Below are positions 10,071 to 24,000 of a stretch of DNA of 64,000 bases, piece after piece. A program made the translations under genes and the position numbers. Source of the stretch: Fasciola hepatica (lineage: Eukaryota; Platyhelminthes; Trematoda; Plagiorchiida; Fasciolidae); NCBI GenBank assembly GCA_948099385.1, contig CANUEZ040000182.1:21391501-21455500 (forward strand), read 5' to 3'. Every line of letters starts with the position of its first letter. Positions within the stretch are counted from its first letter, which is position 1. Under the pieces are notes generated by a model. The model ran no database searches. It saw only the letters and a list, made by a program, of their open reading frames with translations, and was not told the origin of the DNA.

Positions 10071-11577
10071 TGCACGCTTGTAGGAGTATGATGGCGTAAC
10101 TCACCCATGTGAACGGTCTCTTTAGTGTTTTTTTATCTGTCTGATGTGACGTGTCAATTGAAAACCAGCGTGTAATCAAGATTATATGGTTGCTGCTCCT
10201 TTGGTGCAAAATTGCAAATAAACACTGCTACCTAACATCCATCTGGTAGTTGCACGTTGACACACTTTGTATTGCGTTCGAGTAGTTTGATTTCGTTGAC
10301 GACAGAATCATACTTTGATGAACTGATATGGCGCCACTTGAAGACTGACCAGAAAACAGTAAGCCAGCTTCGTAAGACGATCAGGGCGATACTGCACCTT
10401 GACGTGATGCAATGGCTTGCATGCTTTCATAACCCAAAATGCTACACAGGATGGCTTCCTTAAGTCGGAAATGCAGTTGTACCTAACAGGTTGAGGAGCA
10501 GAGACCAAACAAAGTCCACTTGATAAACAGCAACTGGTTCTACACGATCATCCGTGATACCCTTGGAGAGGACACACCGGCGACGGTTAATTTGCAATGA
10601 GCTTTCCCAATTATCGCACCTATCTATCCTCCAAAACGCGCTCGCCGAGAAGCTAGAAATCACCCCACTGGATAATATCAACCAACACCGGTCGCTTATC
10701 AGGATGTTTTGCATTCCTCTGGTCTAGTGAGTTGTGGCCTGTCACATCGCGCCATATGACCCTGGGTTTCTGGTGAATCTGTGCGCCTTTTTGAGGCATG
10801 TCAGTCGATCTCTACTTGAAGCGAGTATAATTAAATACGGCTCGTAAAGAGCCGTACACCTAACGCAGGTCTTTGTAGGGACGGCGAAATCTTGTGGTCG
10901 CAACGTGCATCGGAGGTGGAACGTGCTGGTGTTATGAGAAGTTTTCGCAAGTTGCTCCGTTTCATCCGAGTCACTAGGTGTGAGTGAAACAGTTGAAGAT
11001 AATGGCTGAGCAATTCACAATCAGTGGTGACGTTTCGAACGCTGTGTGGATCATTTTCAGTCACAGTTTAGCTGGTCCTCTGTTTCAACCTCTCCGATAG
11101 GTTTTCCGGCACATGTCCCGTAGTCTGTTTCGACAGATCCATCTACCAAAGCGGAGATTCACAGTGAAATCGAAGCCTTAGGACGTCACGGAGCGCCGGG
11201 CTCCATTTTCCTTTTCCTAACCATTTTTAAAGTTGGTAAAGTACAGCCTGTTAGAGGACTTCATGTTTTGTCCCAAAAAGTTTTGAATTCTGATCAGGTC
11301 CACTCCTCGTGGGGGGAATCGACTGTTGTTCTCATCTTTTGGTAAAGCTCGTGAGGTATAGGTCCTATTCCAGAAGCGTTGAAACTGCTTACGTCTGTCA
11401 TACTTTGCAGGTTGTACCAAACGCATGAGAACTAACTGGAGAGTGGTAGGCTGGGTTTCGTGCCGTTTGTGAATGTGTCCATCAAATCATCATCCTCTGA
11501 CAGCTGCTAGAGCACCGTTATACCTCGCAAAGACCAAAGATCATCGTGTTTCTGGACATTCGCGTGGTCTCTTACAC

Positions 11578-11990
11578 TTTCAATCGACTTACACTGTGTG
11601 ACGATAACGACACCGAGGAATTCACATCCGCTGTCAATTTTTATTTGTCTTTGTCTTTACCTTTGAAGATTTTGAAGATCCGCTTTAAATTCAAATTGCG
11701 CGCGGTTGGATGTCGCTCAAAACTGTCCAACTCACCTTCAGCGCAGCGTGGCCTGTTCTTGTTTTCTATGTCACACAAACTGTTCGTAAGCAGGAGAGCA
11801 TCATTGTGTATTCGTTTTTGGTCGAGCTTCAAATACGCGGCTGTACCGAAGGACTTGTCGTCCGTGTTCTTCCTTGGGTGTACGGGTTGTCTGGTTGTTG
11901 TAGAGCGAGAGTGGTAATTTACGTATTACGAGTCTTGCAATTCCGGTCGGGGGTTCGTAACAGACTATCTGTTGAGGAATGGTGCACCTG
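11578..11990. other. Insertion/replacement specific to copy 1
   Basis: Interrupts the RTE remnant. Copy 2 holds a different ~65 bases (43294-43358) at this place. The block contains a GGGGGTTCGTAAC element near 11948 that faintly resembles a tRNA B box, but no full tRNA fold or known element could be recognised. Confidence 0.5.
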
Positions 11991-13081
11991 AGAAGAATGT
12001 GTCAATTCTCAAAAAATCGTTGGATTGGGTCTTATGGTCATCGTTCACCTCCTTTTGTCGTCTTCAGTGGAGTACAGCATGGTTGGTCCATATCCGCGTT
12101 TCTTCACAACTTTGCGATAGAAGATGTTCCACGGAATGCTTTATGTTGTCTGTCAATTAGTGGAGTTGAATTCCTCCCACGGAACAGAGTTTTCGACTTG
12201 GAATATGCCGATGACATCACTTTGCCGAGTGCCAATGCACAGATAATCCCACACACTATAATCTGTTTGGCTATTGAGGTATCCAGTTATGGTGTGTGCT
12301 TTGCGCCTTCAAAGTGCAAAGTATTTTTTCAAGACTGGCAGGAGCCTCTGGATGCACTCACGTTCTGTGATGACCATCTAGAGTTAATCTTTGGCTTCAA
12401 GTTCCTCAGGAGCTTGATTACGACCGGAGGTGGTATTGGGACATCCCATCGCAGCTAGCGAGAGTTAGAACCGCTTTCGCAAACCTGCTACACTTGTGGC
12501 GCTGCCATTACATCCGACTTTCCATTAGGGGATGGACGTACACCACCGCGGTTTGTAGTGTTTTACTTTACAGTTGCGAGACCTTGTCACCGCGCGTTGT
12601 TGATACCTGTGTTCGACAGCCGATGATTCTGAAGCATTGCTCTCATCAGGGATGGACATCGTGTGAGTAATGGCTAAGTGCACCGTCATGTTAGATGTGG
12701 ATAGCCGCCCTCTGATCAAAGTGATCACTCTACACCGCATCCAGTGGTTCGGATGTTTTGTGAATGCCTGTCCATCGTCTGTCTTTCCGTTCTCCATTCG
12801 TACGTGCCGGGCAAGGCTGGAAGAAGCGACACAGCGGTCAGGTCATGACTTGGCATGGGGGTATGAAAAAGCTAGCTTCTCCATTGACATCTGTTGGTGC
12901 TTCCTGCCTTCCTTGTTTGGGCCCAAGGGATAAGTATTGTCTTTCGTTAGGGACGTTGAGCGACATGGCTCAGAATAGAAGTCAGTATAGCTAATACTAT
13001 GCAGTCTGTCCGTTAAACTGTTGTATTCCGCAAAAGCGAAAAAGTGAGTCAAAAACAAGCTGACAATAAACATTAAAAAAA

Positions 13082-13082
<1 letters not shown>

Positions 13083-13134
<52 letters not shown>
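13083..13134. repeat. (TA)26 microsatellite
   Basis: Uninterrupted run of 26 TA dinucleotides just beyond the 3' end of composite copy 1. The Tyr-Ile repeat ORFs drawn across it are artefacts of the dinucleotide. Confidence 0.98.
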
Positions 13135-13137
<3 letters not shown>

Positions 13138-14950
13138 CTTAACACGGATCTGGTACAGACAATGTGCCAAAGAGACTATGAGATAGTAGGAAAACAATGT
13201 GCGTAAAGGAAAAGGACAGAAAAGTTGGAAAGATTTTTTTCTGCAGGTTTTTCCGCACGTTGTATTTTGTTTTTCTGTTTCTAACATTTTTGATTTTCAT
13301 ATATGGAAGGGGATGGATGGGGAGCCAGCACAGCATTCCATACAGCATTGACGCCACTGACTCCGGTTTCGGGCCATGTCCGCCGGCGTATCAAGCCAAC
13401 TGTTTTCGGCGTCATTCTTGGTCCAACCTGGTAGGCGACAAGGCCCCACTGCGGCTAAACGGGAAGTCAGCTTTCTTAAACTTCTCCAGGTCAGCGGTTT
13501 CCAATCCTGTCCAGTGAGCGCGAATAAAGCGTTATGACAACAGGTACAACAAGATATCAGGGGAACATTTAACCGTCAGTGTTGGTTTGTTGTGTGTTCC
13601 TTTCGTTGCGCATACCGATCTGGATCTGGAAGAGAAGAAAAGAAGAGACGTTATTGACGTGCCCATTCCAAACTTCCCGACACGCTTTTACCCTCACCAT
13701 ACACTCCCAAAGCAGTATTGTTAACTTCACTTGGTTTGTCTCAACGTTCGCACACTATGCCTGATAAAGCTACAAGATGCTCTAGCTAGAACTATTAAGA
13801 CTTTCAAAGTAGATGTACGTTGTGTCTCCGAAACGCTCATGTACGACCCCACTTCTGTGATCATTTTTAGCACTCAAACACAACGTCGATCTCAAATACG
13901 CAGCAGGTGAATCTCTCCAGTGAATTTCCGGTCACAGTAGTAATTAATGTGTTCGTTTAGTCAGCAGGGTGACTGAGGTATCTCTATACTGATTATGGGG
14001 TTTGTATGTAACTGAATTCCAAGTAAACTATTAAAGGTGTCTGATAAGCGTAGCACCTCTGAGTTGGTCTGTACCGGGCACTCAGCTCTCACCTGTGGCT
14101 GCACGAAGCTGGAACGCGCATCTGTGGTCACACTGCAGAAGACTGCTCGACAGGCGAGCTAAGCCAGATTGAGGGTAGCTGAGGTTCGAGTGCCTCGGCG
14201 GGACGGTGTTCGGCATGCGAAGACAATTATTCCTGATTGACTGGACGAGATTTACTTCATAATCCAACGGCTGTAAAGCAAATCGCTCGAACTAACGAGG
14301 CTGCATAGACCACTGGGTTGGATTCAGTTCAATCGAATGGCGACCAAGCTCCTAGGGAAGCACCAGCAACCATGCGTCGACACCCTGCTGCCTTGAAGCG
14401 CGCATTGGGTTGTGCAAAGACTAGAGGTGCACCCTCAAACAAAGTTGAGTGACGCTGGGTACGTCTTTTGTACCAAAAATCCGTGGAACCTCATGATAAT
14501 GCCATTATAAAGCTGACTTACCCTCTCCAATGAGTCAGCCACAATAAATTATGTAAGGAAGGATTTGTTTCATTCGAAATATGAAGGCAGAAAAAGTGAA
14601 ATTAGTGGATATCCTTCCGTCACTGTTTATGTATAAGTCATGTCCACTATCCCGGTAAATCCGTGAAAGCTTGTTGTGCTTTCAACGTGTGACAACGGGT
14701 TCAGACAAAACCTGTTGTATTTCCACATTAACTGTACCATCTGCCAAATTCACCGTATTTAGTGTACCACCTAGTTCGCTTGTTTTTGCATTTTTTTATC
14801 GAGCTTACTTGCATCATTTATCTGGATAGGAACTGGTTTGGTGATAAACTATGAACAGAGTACATCACAATTTGTTGTCTATCTAATTTTAACCAGCTTA
14901 GTTGCCACTGTTTTCAGCCGGTTTCTCATCGGATTTATCATCTCAACTCT
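13135..14950. other. Nothing recognised; upstream region of TMEM9
   Basis: About 1.8 kb of unassigned sequence before the host gene. An acceptor-like pyrimidine stretch ending in CTCTACAG lies near 14953, about 60 bases before the start codon. It could be a 5' UTR splice or trans-splice acceptor, but this is only a possibility. No TATA box was identified with confidence. Confidence 0.4.
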
Positions 14951-15014
14951 ACAGATTCGTTGATGCTATCAGTGTGAAGTTTCATTCCGACCTTAACCTA
15001 ACCGCGCGTACACA

Positions 15015-15071
15015 ATGCGTGTTCTGGCTGTACTGACTGTAGTGCTATTTTTGGTCAGCTTGCCTGTGGAG
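15015..15071 (+). CDS. TMEM9: TMEM9 exon 1 (signal peptide)
   Basis: Encodes MRVLAVLTVVLFLVSLPVE, a classical hydrophobic signal peptide. It ends in GAG followed by a consensus donor GTGAGT, phase 0. The downstream 35-base intron (15072-15106) has a pyrimidine-rich end, CTTCCGTCTTAG. Confidence 0.9.
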
Positions 15072-18000
15072 GTGAGTTGCCATAGACACTTTACCTTCCG
15101 TCTTAGGCAGCGTATGAAGATGCCCGGTGCAAATGCATCGGTTTTGATCGATCTAGTGGCCCAAATGGCACATTACCAACAAAGAAGATCTACGTCAAAG
15201 CAGTGCCAGCAGATAAATGGTAGTTTTATACGAAAGCATCTTAAATCACACACGTCCCTCTAATCATACAGTACATGCAAAATTATCCTGGGCGCTGAAG
15301 ATGCTTTATTTCCGAACTGCGAATGCACCTATCAAGTGAGGAACACAACCACAATCAAAGTAAGTATTATCATACAAACGTGTTCCTGGATCTTTCATCA
15401 ATTTTGAATTGTTTCATTGAGTCTATCTGTCACCTGATCGCTAAGCCAACTAATCGAGGAGTGTGCTAACCCATACTGGAATGATAAGGTACGTAGCGGA
15501 CACAATGAAGGAGGAGACGCGGTCGTAAAACATGCCACCTACTTTACAACGAAGACAATTCACCGGTCTTTACTAGGTAGGATTTGTGATCCGGAAGCTA
15601 GCTTCACTTTAATCAGTGTATAGATTTAGGTGCTTAGGTCTTCTTATTGTTGCGATCTGCTGAAACGACAAAAACGGCACAACCGTTCGGCTGCGGTGTG
15701 TCTTCACATCTAAGCGGGTCGCTGGGGCGTGTGCCAAGTCGGTACGTATACTGTCAGAGATGTGTTCTACCAAAGAACGGATACTTTAAACGTCATGGAG
15801 GACCTACTTATTTGTCTAGTAGACAGCTGAAAAAGTTTTCAACAGTAATTTAAACTTAGTTCTATTCCTACCAACCGTTGACCTCGCACTTCAGTGCTTC
15901 GGTTTTCATTGTTATTAAAGACTTCGGGATAAAAAGACAAAAAAATCGTGATCGGTATCAGCATATAATTTGTTGGCATTAAAATAGTTTGTTGACAAAT
16001 GCATATTGTCGTACATCTGAAAATTGCCTCGCCGATTGTTCAAATTTTGTTCACGTGTTTCAATGCCGATCTTCTTTTTCAGTGAACGACCGGTTTTTTG
16101 TTCTCGTTGTATCCTGTTTTTACCAGTGGTTTGTCCCATGAACTGCACGGATAGAAAGAATTCCATACTGCATCGGTCGTCGCGCAGGATAATCAGGACC
16201 GCGCTGCCCATTTCATCAAGCGGGGTGGGTAGTGATAAGTGTGCTACTGCTCAGAGTTCCCTCTCTTTTATTCAGTCTTTTTCTTCTGTCCTCAACCACC
16301 TCTCTTTGCCCCATTTGTCTGCCCATAATGCTCCCAGTGATAACACGGCCGATACTCTCAACGATTCACTGTCAGATAGTGTCGGGAATAATCCTCTGTC
16401 TGGTAACTCACATTTTCTCAAGCCTCGTCAGCCTCTTAATCTCGGCTCCTTCAACGTACGTACACTCGTGCAGGCGGGTCAGCAAGCGTGCCTAGCCCTC
16501 ACATTAGATTCTCTGAAGATTAATGTCTGCTGCTTAAGTGAAACGCGTATACAGGATTCGAGCAGTGTAATCCAACTAACTGCTGCTGGTATCTCATCGA
16601 GGTATTTCCTGCGCACTTCAGGAGACGAAGTAGCTCGGGCTGTGGGTCAACGTGGTGTAGGAATTGTCTTGACTGAGAAGGCCGAGGCTGCCCTTTTAGA
16701 CTGGATCCCTGTTAACAGTCGTTTATGTGCTGTGAGACTCCAAGGGTCAGTTGGCGTTCGAAAGGATAGTTGTGTTAAGCACAATTTGTTTGTGATCTTG
16801 GCGTATGCCCAAACGGACTGCAGCTCAGACTTGCAGGAAGATGAGTTCTATGATAAACTCGCCACCCTCGTTCACATCAGTAAAGGTTCTGACATTGTAG
16901 TGCTAGCTGGTGACTTCAATGCACATTTTGGCAAACTCAGTGCCTCAGAAGCCTGTTTAGGTGGGCGCTGTGCTTTACCCGCTGAGCGTGCAGATGACGG
17001 TGATGGACTTCTCCAGTTTTGTGCAGACAATCGATTGTTCTTGTCTAGCACCAATTTCCGACACAGCTCGAGTCGCACAGCGACATGGCGCTCTAACTCT
17101 ACAGGTACTTCTAGTCAGATTGGTCATATCGCCGTAAGCTACCGGTGGCGCAGTTCTGTTCAGAACTGTAGATCTTACTGGTCCACGTACGTAGAGTGGG
17201 ACCATGCCTTAGTTTTAATGCGATTATCTCTCCAGCTCTGTGGTCATCGTCGCAAACCGCAAACCCGATTAGCCGTGCAACGTTTGTGTGATCCAGAAGT
17301 GCGCACCCGGTATGAGCAGAAGTTAGCACATGAGCTAGGATCTACGACGAGCAGTAATGTACATGAGCATTGGGCTCATATCAAACAGACGATGCACGTG
17401 GCGGCATGTTTTGCCTGTTGTCCTAGATCCGATGTCCATGAAAGACACTGGATCTCACAAGAGTCGCTGGGTATAATGGAGCAAAAGCGTCAGCTTTCGA
17501 ACCGCAAGGAGATGAATAAGATGCGGAGAAAGCTGCAAAGACAAGTTACGCAAAGCCTTAAGAATGATCGAGAAAATTGGTGGGCCAAGGAAGCCGAAGA
17601 AATGGAAATAGCAGCTGCTTCAGGTAACAGTCAAAGACTGTTCAAACTTACTCGTGACACCGGTGGACGGCGAACCCAGGTCAGTGAAACGATTTGCGAT
17701 AGGAATGGAGAACCCATCCATAGCAAACAGCAAAGGCTTGACCGTTGGGTCGAATACACCAAGGAACAGTTTAGCTGGCCGCACGCTAGTGTAGTTACTC
17801 CCGTGTCAACAACTGCAACTCCTTGGGTGATATCACTTGAGCCCTCATCGGAAGTAGAAGTAGAGTCATGTATTCGATTACTAAGGCGGGGTAAAGCGGC
17901 AGGTCCCGACGAACTTCCTCCAGTTCTTCTCAAACTGGGTGGTGAGGCGTTGATAAACTCACTTACCGTCTTGCTCCGTAACATTTGGAACTAGGAGCGT

Positions 18001-21000
18001 ATTCCGTTAATATGGAGCGAGTCATTGATTGTTTCCATCTTCAAGAAGGGAATACGCAATGACTGCAGTAATCATCGTGGGATTAGCTTAATTCCGATAG
18101 TCACCAAAGTATTAGCTTCGATTTTGCTGCATCGTCTTACACCGGCTCGCGCGAGGAATGTTCGCGAACAGCAGGCTGGATTCCGCCGAGGTCGAGGATG
18201 CATCGACCAGATTTTTACTCTTCGCCGACTACTTGAGACGCGTCACATGCACCGCCGACCGACAATAATGGTTTTCTTAGACCTGAAAGGCGCCTTCGAT
18301 TCAGTTGGTCGAACATCGCTTTTCTGTGTTCTTCGTCGAAAAGGTATGCCCGAGAAGTTCGTGAACCTAATGAGATCATTGTATTTTCATACTTCTGGCC
18401 GCGTTAGAGTTTACGGTGAACTATCCGTTCGGTTCGAAACGACCAGTGGTGTTCGACAGGGATGTCCTTTGTCTCCATTCCTATTCGACTTCGTCATGGA
18501 CGAAATAATGGACAGTGCGCAGCAAAATCTTCAGGATGTAGGCGTCGAACTAGGAAATAGTGGAAAGCTATGTGACCTAGATTACGCGAACGACGTTGTT
18601 TGTTTGTTCGAATCCACGGAACACGCTCAGCGTGCACTAGATAATCTCGCAAGAGCTGTAGCTCCATTCGGCATGCGCTTTGCACCTTCAAAGTGTAAAG
18701 TGATGTTACAAGGCTGGACGTCAACGATTCCGAGGTTGATGCTCGATGGGGAGGTGCTGGAAGTTGTCGACCACCTCATCTACCTCGGCAGCAGTGTTAC
18801 GACGGATGGGAGCACAGTAGTAGAGGTGGGCACGCGGATATCCAAGGCTCGAGCGGCGTACGCTGGACTGAAGCACTTGTGTCGCCGACCTGATGTTTCA
18901 CTGAAGTTGAAGGGTCGTTTGTACTGTGCTGCAGTGCGTTCAGTTTTGCTGTGTGGTTACGAGACTTCGAGTCTGTGTGCTGAAGATATTCGTCGTCTTG
19001 AGGTTTTTGACCACCGATGTTTGCATAGTATCGCTAAGATTGGACGGAATGACAGAGTGAGCAATGCTGAGGTCAAAAAGCGAGTATTGGGTGTTAATTC
19101 GGAAAACATTTTGTCACAGCGTATCCAGCTTAGTAGACTTCGTTGGTTGGGGCACGTGTTACGTATGGCAAACACACGTCTACCGTACCGTGTCCTGATC
19201 TCCGTTCCTCCTAGGGAGTGGAAGAGACCACGTGGAGATCAACAGATGACGTGGCAGCGAGGAATGAGAAAATGTACAGCAGACTTAGGAAAAGTAGGTG
19301 CTTCTCGTCTTCATGGTTGGGGTTCAAAAGATCCCTCAACAAGTTGGTTGGGGACACTGAAGGATATGGCAGCGAACGGTGGACAGTGGCGATCGTGTTG
19401 TCACTTTCTGTCGAATCAGAATGATTGATCATTGTGTTTGTACAGTTAGACTGTGTATTCCGTGTGGGCTATTGGGGCGTCGTTTCCTTTTCCCTCCCGT
19501 GTAGGTCCACTCCCTCTCCATCTTGTATATTCATACTTTCTAATTCAACGTCCAAGATGGCGAGACAGGCAGTGGTCAATGGGGCTTGCCCTACTGTTTA
19601 ACGCTGTACGATGATGATGATGATGATGAGTAGTTTGTTCTAGTTTTCACTGACCGTTCCGCTTCCTGAAAACACCTTTTTCTTTTTCGGTCAGTGACGA
19701 TCTGAGGCACGTTTGGTAAGGTAATGTCCGATCATTGGCATTCGATTCACTTAGTCGTAGATATTTCGGACAACAGTGGCGATTTTGTCCCACAGTTCGA
19801 GTTTTTTTTTAATTAGTCGTCGTACTACAGTGACAAAAACAAACCACCCAGTTTAAAATATACTTTGGGAGAGGAATTTGAGAAAACGATTTTGAAAGAA
19901 TTCCGCTTTTGAGAAAATCAGAGTTGTGTGATCGGCAAAACGGGGACGGGAAACGTTTTCCGGAATTTAACTGTCCTAGAAAAAGGAATACCTTAAAACA
20001 CTTTTAGACAGGGACCTAATTTAGGTGATTAGCTGCCTGTGTGTGGTTGGCGATGAAAGTTCAATTGAATCGGAACTTTAAAGGCCAGCTCTCAGGAGTA
20101 GACATCGGAATAGCAACGGTAATTCAGTTCAATTCGTTCAACCATTCATCTTCTGCTTTTGGTTTCTGTCTCGCAGCATCGTCTAGTGAAGGGCGGAATG
20201 AATAGGAGTATAACGTGAAAAAGAGCCGAAAATTAAGTAATTAGCGGAAATCACGAAAGTAGAGAAAAAGCCTGAATGCAACTACGCCACTGGCCGCGCG
20301 ATGCCTAGCCGTGTCACTGATTATATCTAACCGTTTGTTAGGCGAGTCTCGTGGATCCCAGCTCAGAAGTCTGACACATCTTACTTGGTCAAATCCACTT
20401 GTCAAGGTTTCCATACCTTTTGCCGTGTCATGAACCGATCACCTCGAATTACCTTCCAGCCACTACCTGCCCTGGATAACAGCGTACGCCAAGGAAGTCT
20501 GTCATGCGTAACACATCCCAGCCACCTTAACCTATTTAAACTCACCACTTGTACCAGTGACTGATCTCTGGTTCCCAACACCCTACGCCTAACCTCAGCG
20601 TTTCTGATTCGGTGTTCCCACCATATTTAGGTAATGCTACAGGGAAACATCGATGCTCGAACACCGACAGTCTTCGTTTATCTTCTAATCTTAACCGCCA
20701 AGGGTCCGAGCCGTATGAAAGAACGTATCTCACTACTGTAGTGTACACTCAACTCGATTTACAGCCGGATGTCATGCCGGTGCTACTGCTTGCTGAGGTT
20801 GGCAAAAACCAAACGCGCCTTCTGTATGCGCGATAAAACCTCACTTGGTGAGATTCAACTGCCCAGGTAATAAAACTTATCTACTTCAGCAAAGGCTTCC
20901 TCTGACACGACAAGACTTGGTGTAGCGCCGACCCAGTCCTACAGCAGCGCTTCACACTTAGAACGTGCAAAACTCATTCAAAACATTTGCTGTATCACTT

Positions 21001-24000
21001 TAGGCTATCTAGAAAAGCTTGCAGCTTATCTGGATCTTCACTCAGAAGAAAAATATTGTCTGCGTATTCCAAGTCAGACACTACTGCCTGATCAAAGATC
21101 GATGCCGCTTTTCTCACACGAGGATAGGGCTATCTCAAAAACCAACCAAATTACAAAATTGAATAGGGGGGTCGAAGGAAGGCAACCTTGACGAACGCCA
21201 CTTTCCGTGGTGAATTGGGGATGGAAGATCGCCGTAAGCACGAACTGGGTTTTGGCTGTTTGCGTAAAAGCATTGGAAAGGAGAAATCAGTTTCTCCTAT
21301 ACACCCTTCAGCAGCTCCAGAGAACTGTGCGATCGACTCAGTGGAATGCCGCATACAGATCAAGAACTATAGAGATTGTCAGAGGGTTAAGATGTGGTCG
21401 ATGCAACCTCAAGTTAGTCTGAAACCTGTTTGGTGCTCACGCGCACACCTTTCGCGTACGCTGGATAGTCGGTGAAGAACTGTCGAGGCAAGCAATTTGG
21501 ATGTGATACTTACCAAGCTGATTCCTCTGTGGTTTCCAGAAGAGGATCTGTCACCTTTCTTGTAAATCGGCGCAATCACCGTTTCACATCATTCCTTGAG
21601 AATCTGTTCTCTGTCTCAGATTACCCATTTAAAAAGAGACGGAGACAACCCGTCCGGTCCGGCGGCTTTGTGTTTTTCAAGTAACACCTCCCACATAACC
21701 TCCATTTCTGCTATAAGTGATATTTACCTGCACTATTTTTCTTGCGGTGATGTTCGTAAAGTCCGCTGTAGAAGTGGGCCAGCTGAACTGCTCTTCATCG
21801 TGCTCCGCTTAACCACCCAGTCCACGTCCCTGAGAAGAAATCAGTGAGCCATCGGATTTCTTGATTACCTCACTTACTCCGGGTTTCCGTAGGCCGGTAC
21901 TTCTAATCAAACTGTAAAGGTTGCGGGTATTTCCAATAGATGCAGCCTTTTCCATTTCTGTAGACTTCCCAATCCACCACTGCTCATGGTCATTTCTCAG
22001 GCTCTTAGTCAGTTGGTGTCTTAGCGGTATGCGCATTTCATTGAATCTGACATCCGAAGGGACAGATCTGCGAGCATCCAGCAGGACAACTGGTGTCGAA
22101 CAATTCCTTTTTTTGTAAGACCTACTCGAACCACAGTCCTGTGTGGCATTAGACGCGGCATACATGGCTTCTTTGAACTGTTGCCAGTGTTAATCTGAGT
22201 CCTGGACATCCGGCTACATCGATGACCGTGTAGACGGCTCAGCCTGAAAAGCAGGTCGTTGGTTGTCGTCTAGAACCAGCTGCGCTGAACAGGTGGCTTT
22301 TATTTTGGTACGAGCACAAACAAGACGCAAACAGAATCGAGCACGTACCAAGGCGTTATCTGATCTGATCTGAGACGTAGACCAAAATGAACGACAGTTA
22401 CCAGTTGATTCACGCCAGTGATGAACAATGGCAATATGATCAATGTGAGTCCAACGTTGTGCAGACTTAGGCGTACGTTATATGAGTCTATGCCACTTGT
22501 TATGACAAACGTTTGCGCTTGCTAGAAAGAAACTAGTCACAAAACAGCTGGGTGATCCGATCACCGTTATCAATGTGATCGGCCGGGATAGCACAAGGGC
22601 CTCCGATATGTCTTTCGGAATCGCGCGAAAAGCCAACTTGAGCATTGAAATCCCCAGCAATGGCCATCTCGTCTGTTGAATGCACGCCTCGAAGCGTTTG
22701 AGACAAATCGGGGTAAAATTCGTCCTTGGTCTCAGAGAAACTCCAGTCAGTGGGCGCATACACAGAAATGACTCAAGCACCGACGCCTCCGTTTGTTGCT
22801 GTTGACAAGTACAGAACCGTACAACCGAACTACACACAAACAACCGCTCACTGGAATCCAGTCTAGCATTGCATGCTCAGCTCTCATGCTCAAAACAATC
22901 TCAACTTCGGCCTGACCACGAACATCAGACAGTGGATCATCCGACATGCGCAGACTGATCACAAAATTGTGGTCTTGTATGCGCGTTTCGGGGACGTGGC
23001 ACACATTTATTTTGAAAGTTTCAAGAGTTCAGGCAAGAACAGTTAGGTCCCCCTTCTGGTATAGTTTGCGAGTGTTGAAGGCAGGCAGGTGAAGCGAACT
23101 GGTTGGCTTAGGAAGTGTGTTTGGTGTGCCCTACTCCCGAACTATTGTTTTTCTTTTCCAGAGCCACAATAACCCGTGGCGTTTTGCATCAACCCTAAGT
23201 TAAAGTGGGATTGGATAATTAATATGGTCATTTAAAGGAAGAATGCTGGAAGTTTCTGGGGAAAAGAGTCATACTTCGCGTCTGCCCACACCGATAAATG
23301 GAGTTTTCTTTTGGAACCCTAACCGGAGCCTTTGATTCAGAAGTCTGACCCACAATGCACAGGGGCGTTAACCCGGAACAGGAACGTGACCGAAACGCTC
23401 GTGAAGGAACTTCTCTTGGTCTGTCACTTGAGACCTGATTATTGCAAGCATTCTTTCTTGTCTTCGCTGGCGCTTCGTTATCGACCCGCTTTACGAATCC
23501 AGCTCTTAGTTGCATCTACCCAATGGAGCAAGCAGAACGTGGACGGGGCAACTTCTTTGGCCTTTGGAGCTTTTTCTTTCAGACAGGTGATAGCTTCCCA
23601 ATGAAATGTGCTAACTTCGCCCACCGTCGAGAAAAGCTCCAGTTACTCCATCCCTACGTCTATCTAGTGGTGATTTGTTGACCGGTATACTACTTCTGTC
23701 TGTGTTTATTGGCTGGAGTGTCCTCCCCAGGGGAATGGTAGCTAAAACCAGGTATTGCCCAAAACCTGGTTGAAGAACTGGACTTTGTGTAGCCTCTTCT
23801 TATTTACTTTTCAGGCATGATTGCATTTTTGTCTTAAGAACGCCATCCTGCTTAGCTCTTTGGGTTATGGAAGCACGCAGACCATCATGCTATGCCAAGG
23901 TATAGTCTAGTCATTGTGGAATTGAGACGACGGGAGGCGAAGAGTAAAGCGATTGGCCATCGACTGTAGTTTGGAAGTTGGGCTACGGTCGCCGCTGAGG

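Larger units (their letters stand above)
9855..13010 (+). mobile_element. SINE-RTE composite, copy 1
   Basis: The first 1.7 kb (to about 11577) is nearly identical to 41540-43290. After the antisense SINE come RTE 5' leader-like sequence (10393-10480, also seen at 31770-31860) and a decayed RTE polymerase. The RT frame is patchy: a QFSW-equivalent region near 11065-11230, then 11979-12458 with GVEFLPRNRVF, LEYADDITL (YADD at 12204-12215) and FAPSKCKVFFQDW. A thumb/C-terminal region follows with FSPHGM-like and MAQNRSQYS ends near 12990. The block 11578-11990 is unrelated to copy 2 and is an insertion or replacement. Many stops and frameshifts are present. Confidence 0.8.

Noticed and set aside
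12843..13145. Open frame with a long Tyr-Ile repeat
   Set aside because: Produced entirely by the TA microsatellite; the same artefact appears at 37844-38203.
15015..15263. Unspliced 82-residue secreted peptide
   Set aside because: Reading through the first donor gives a peptide with no family match; splicing out 35 and 52 bases gives the TMEM9 sequence with conserved cysteines, so the unspliced frame is an artefact.
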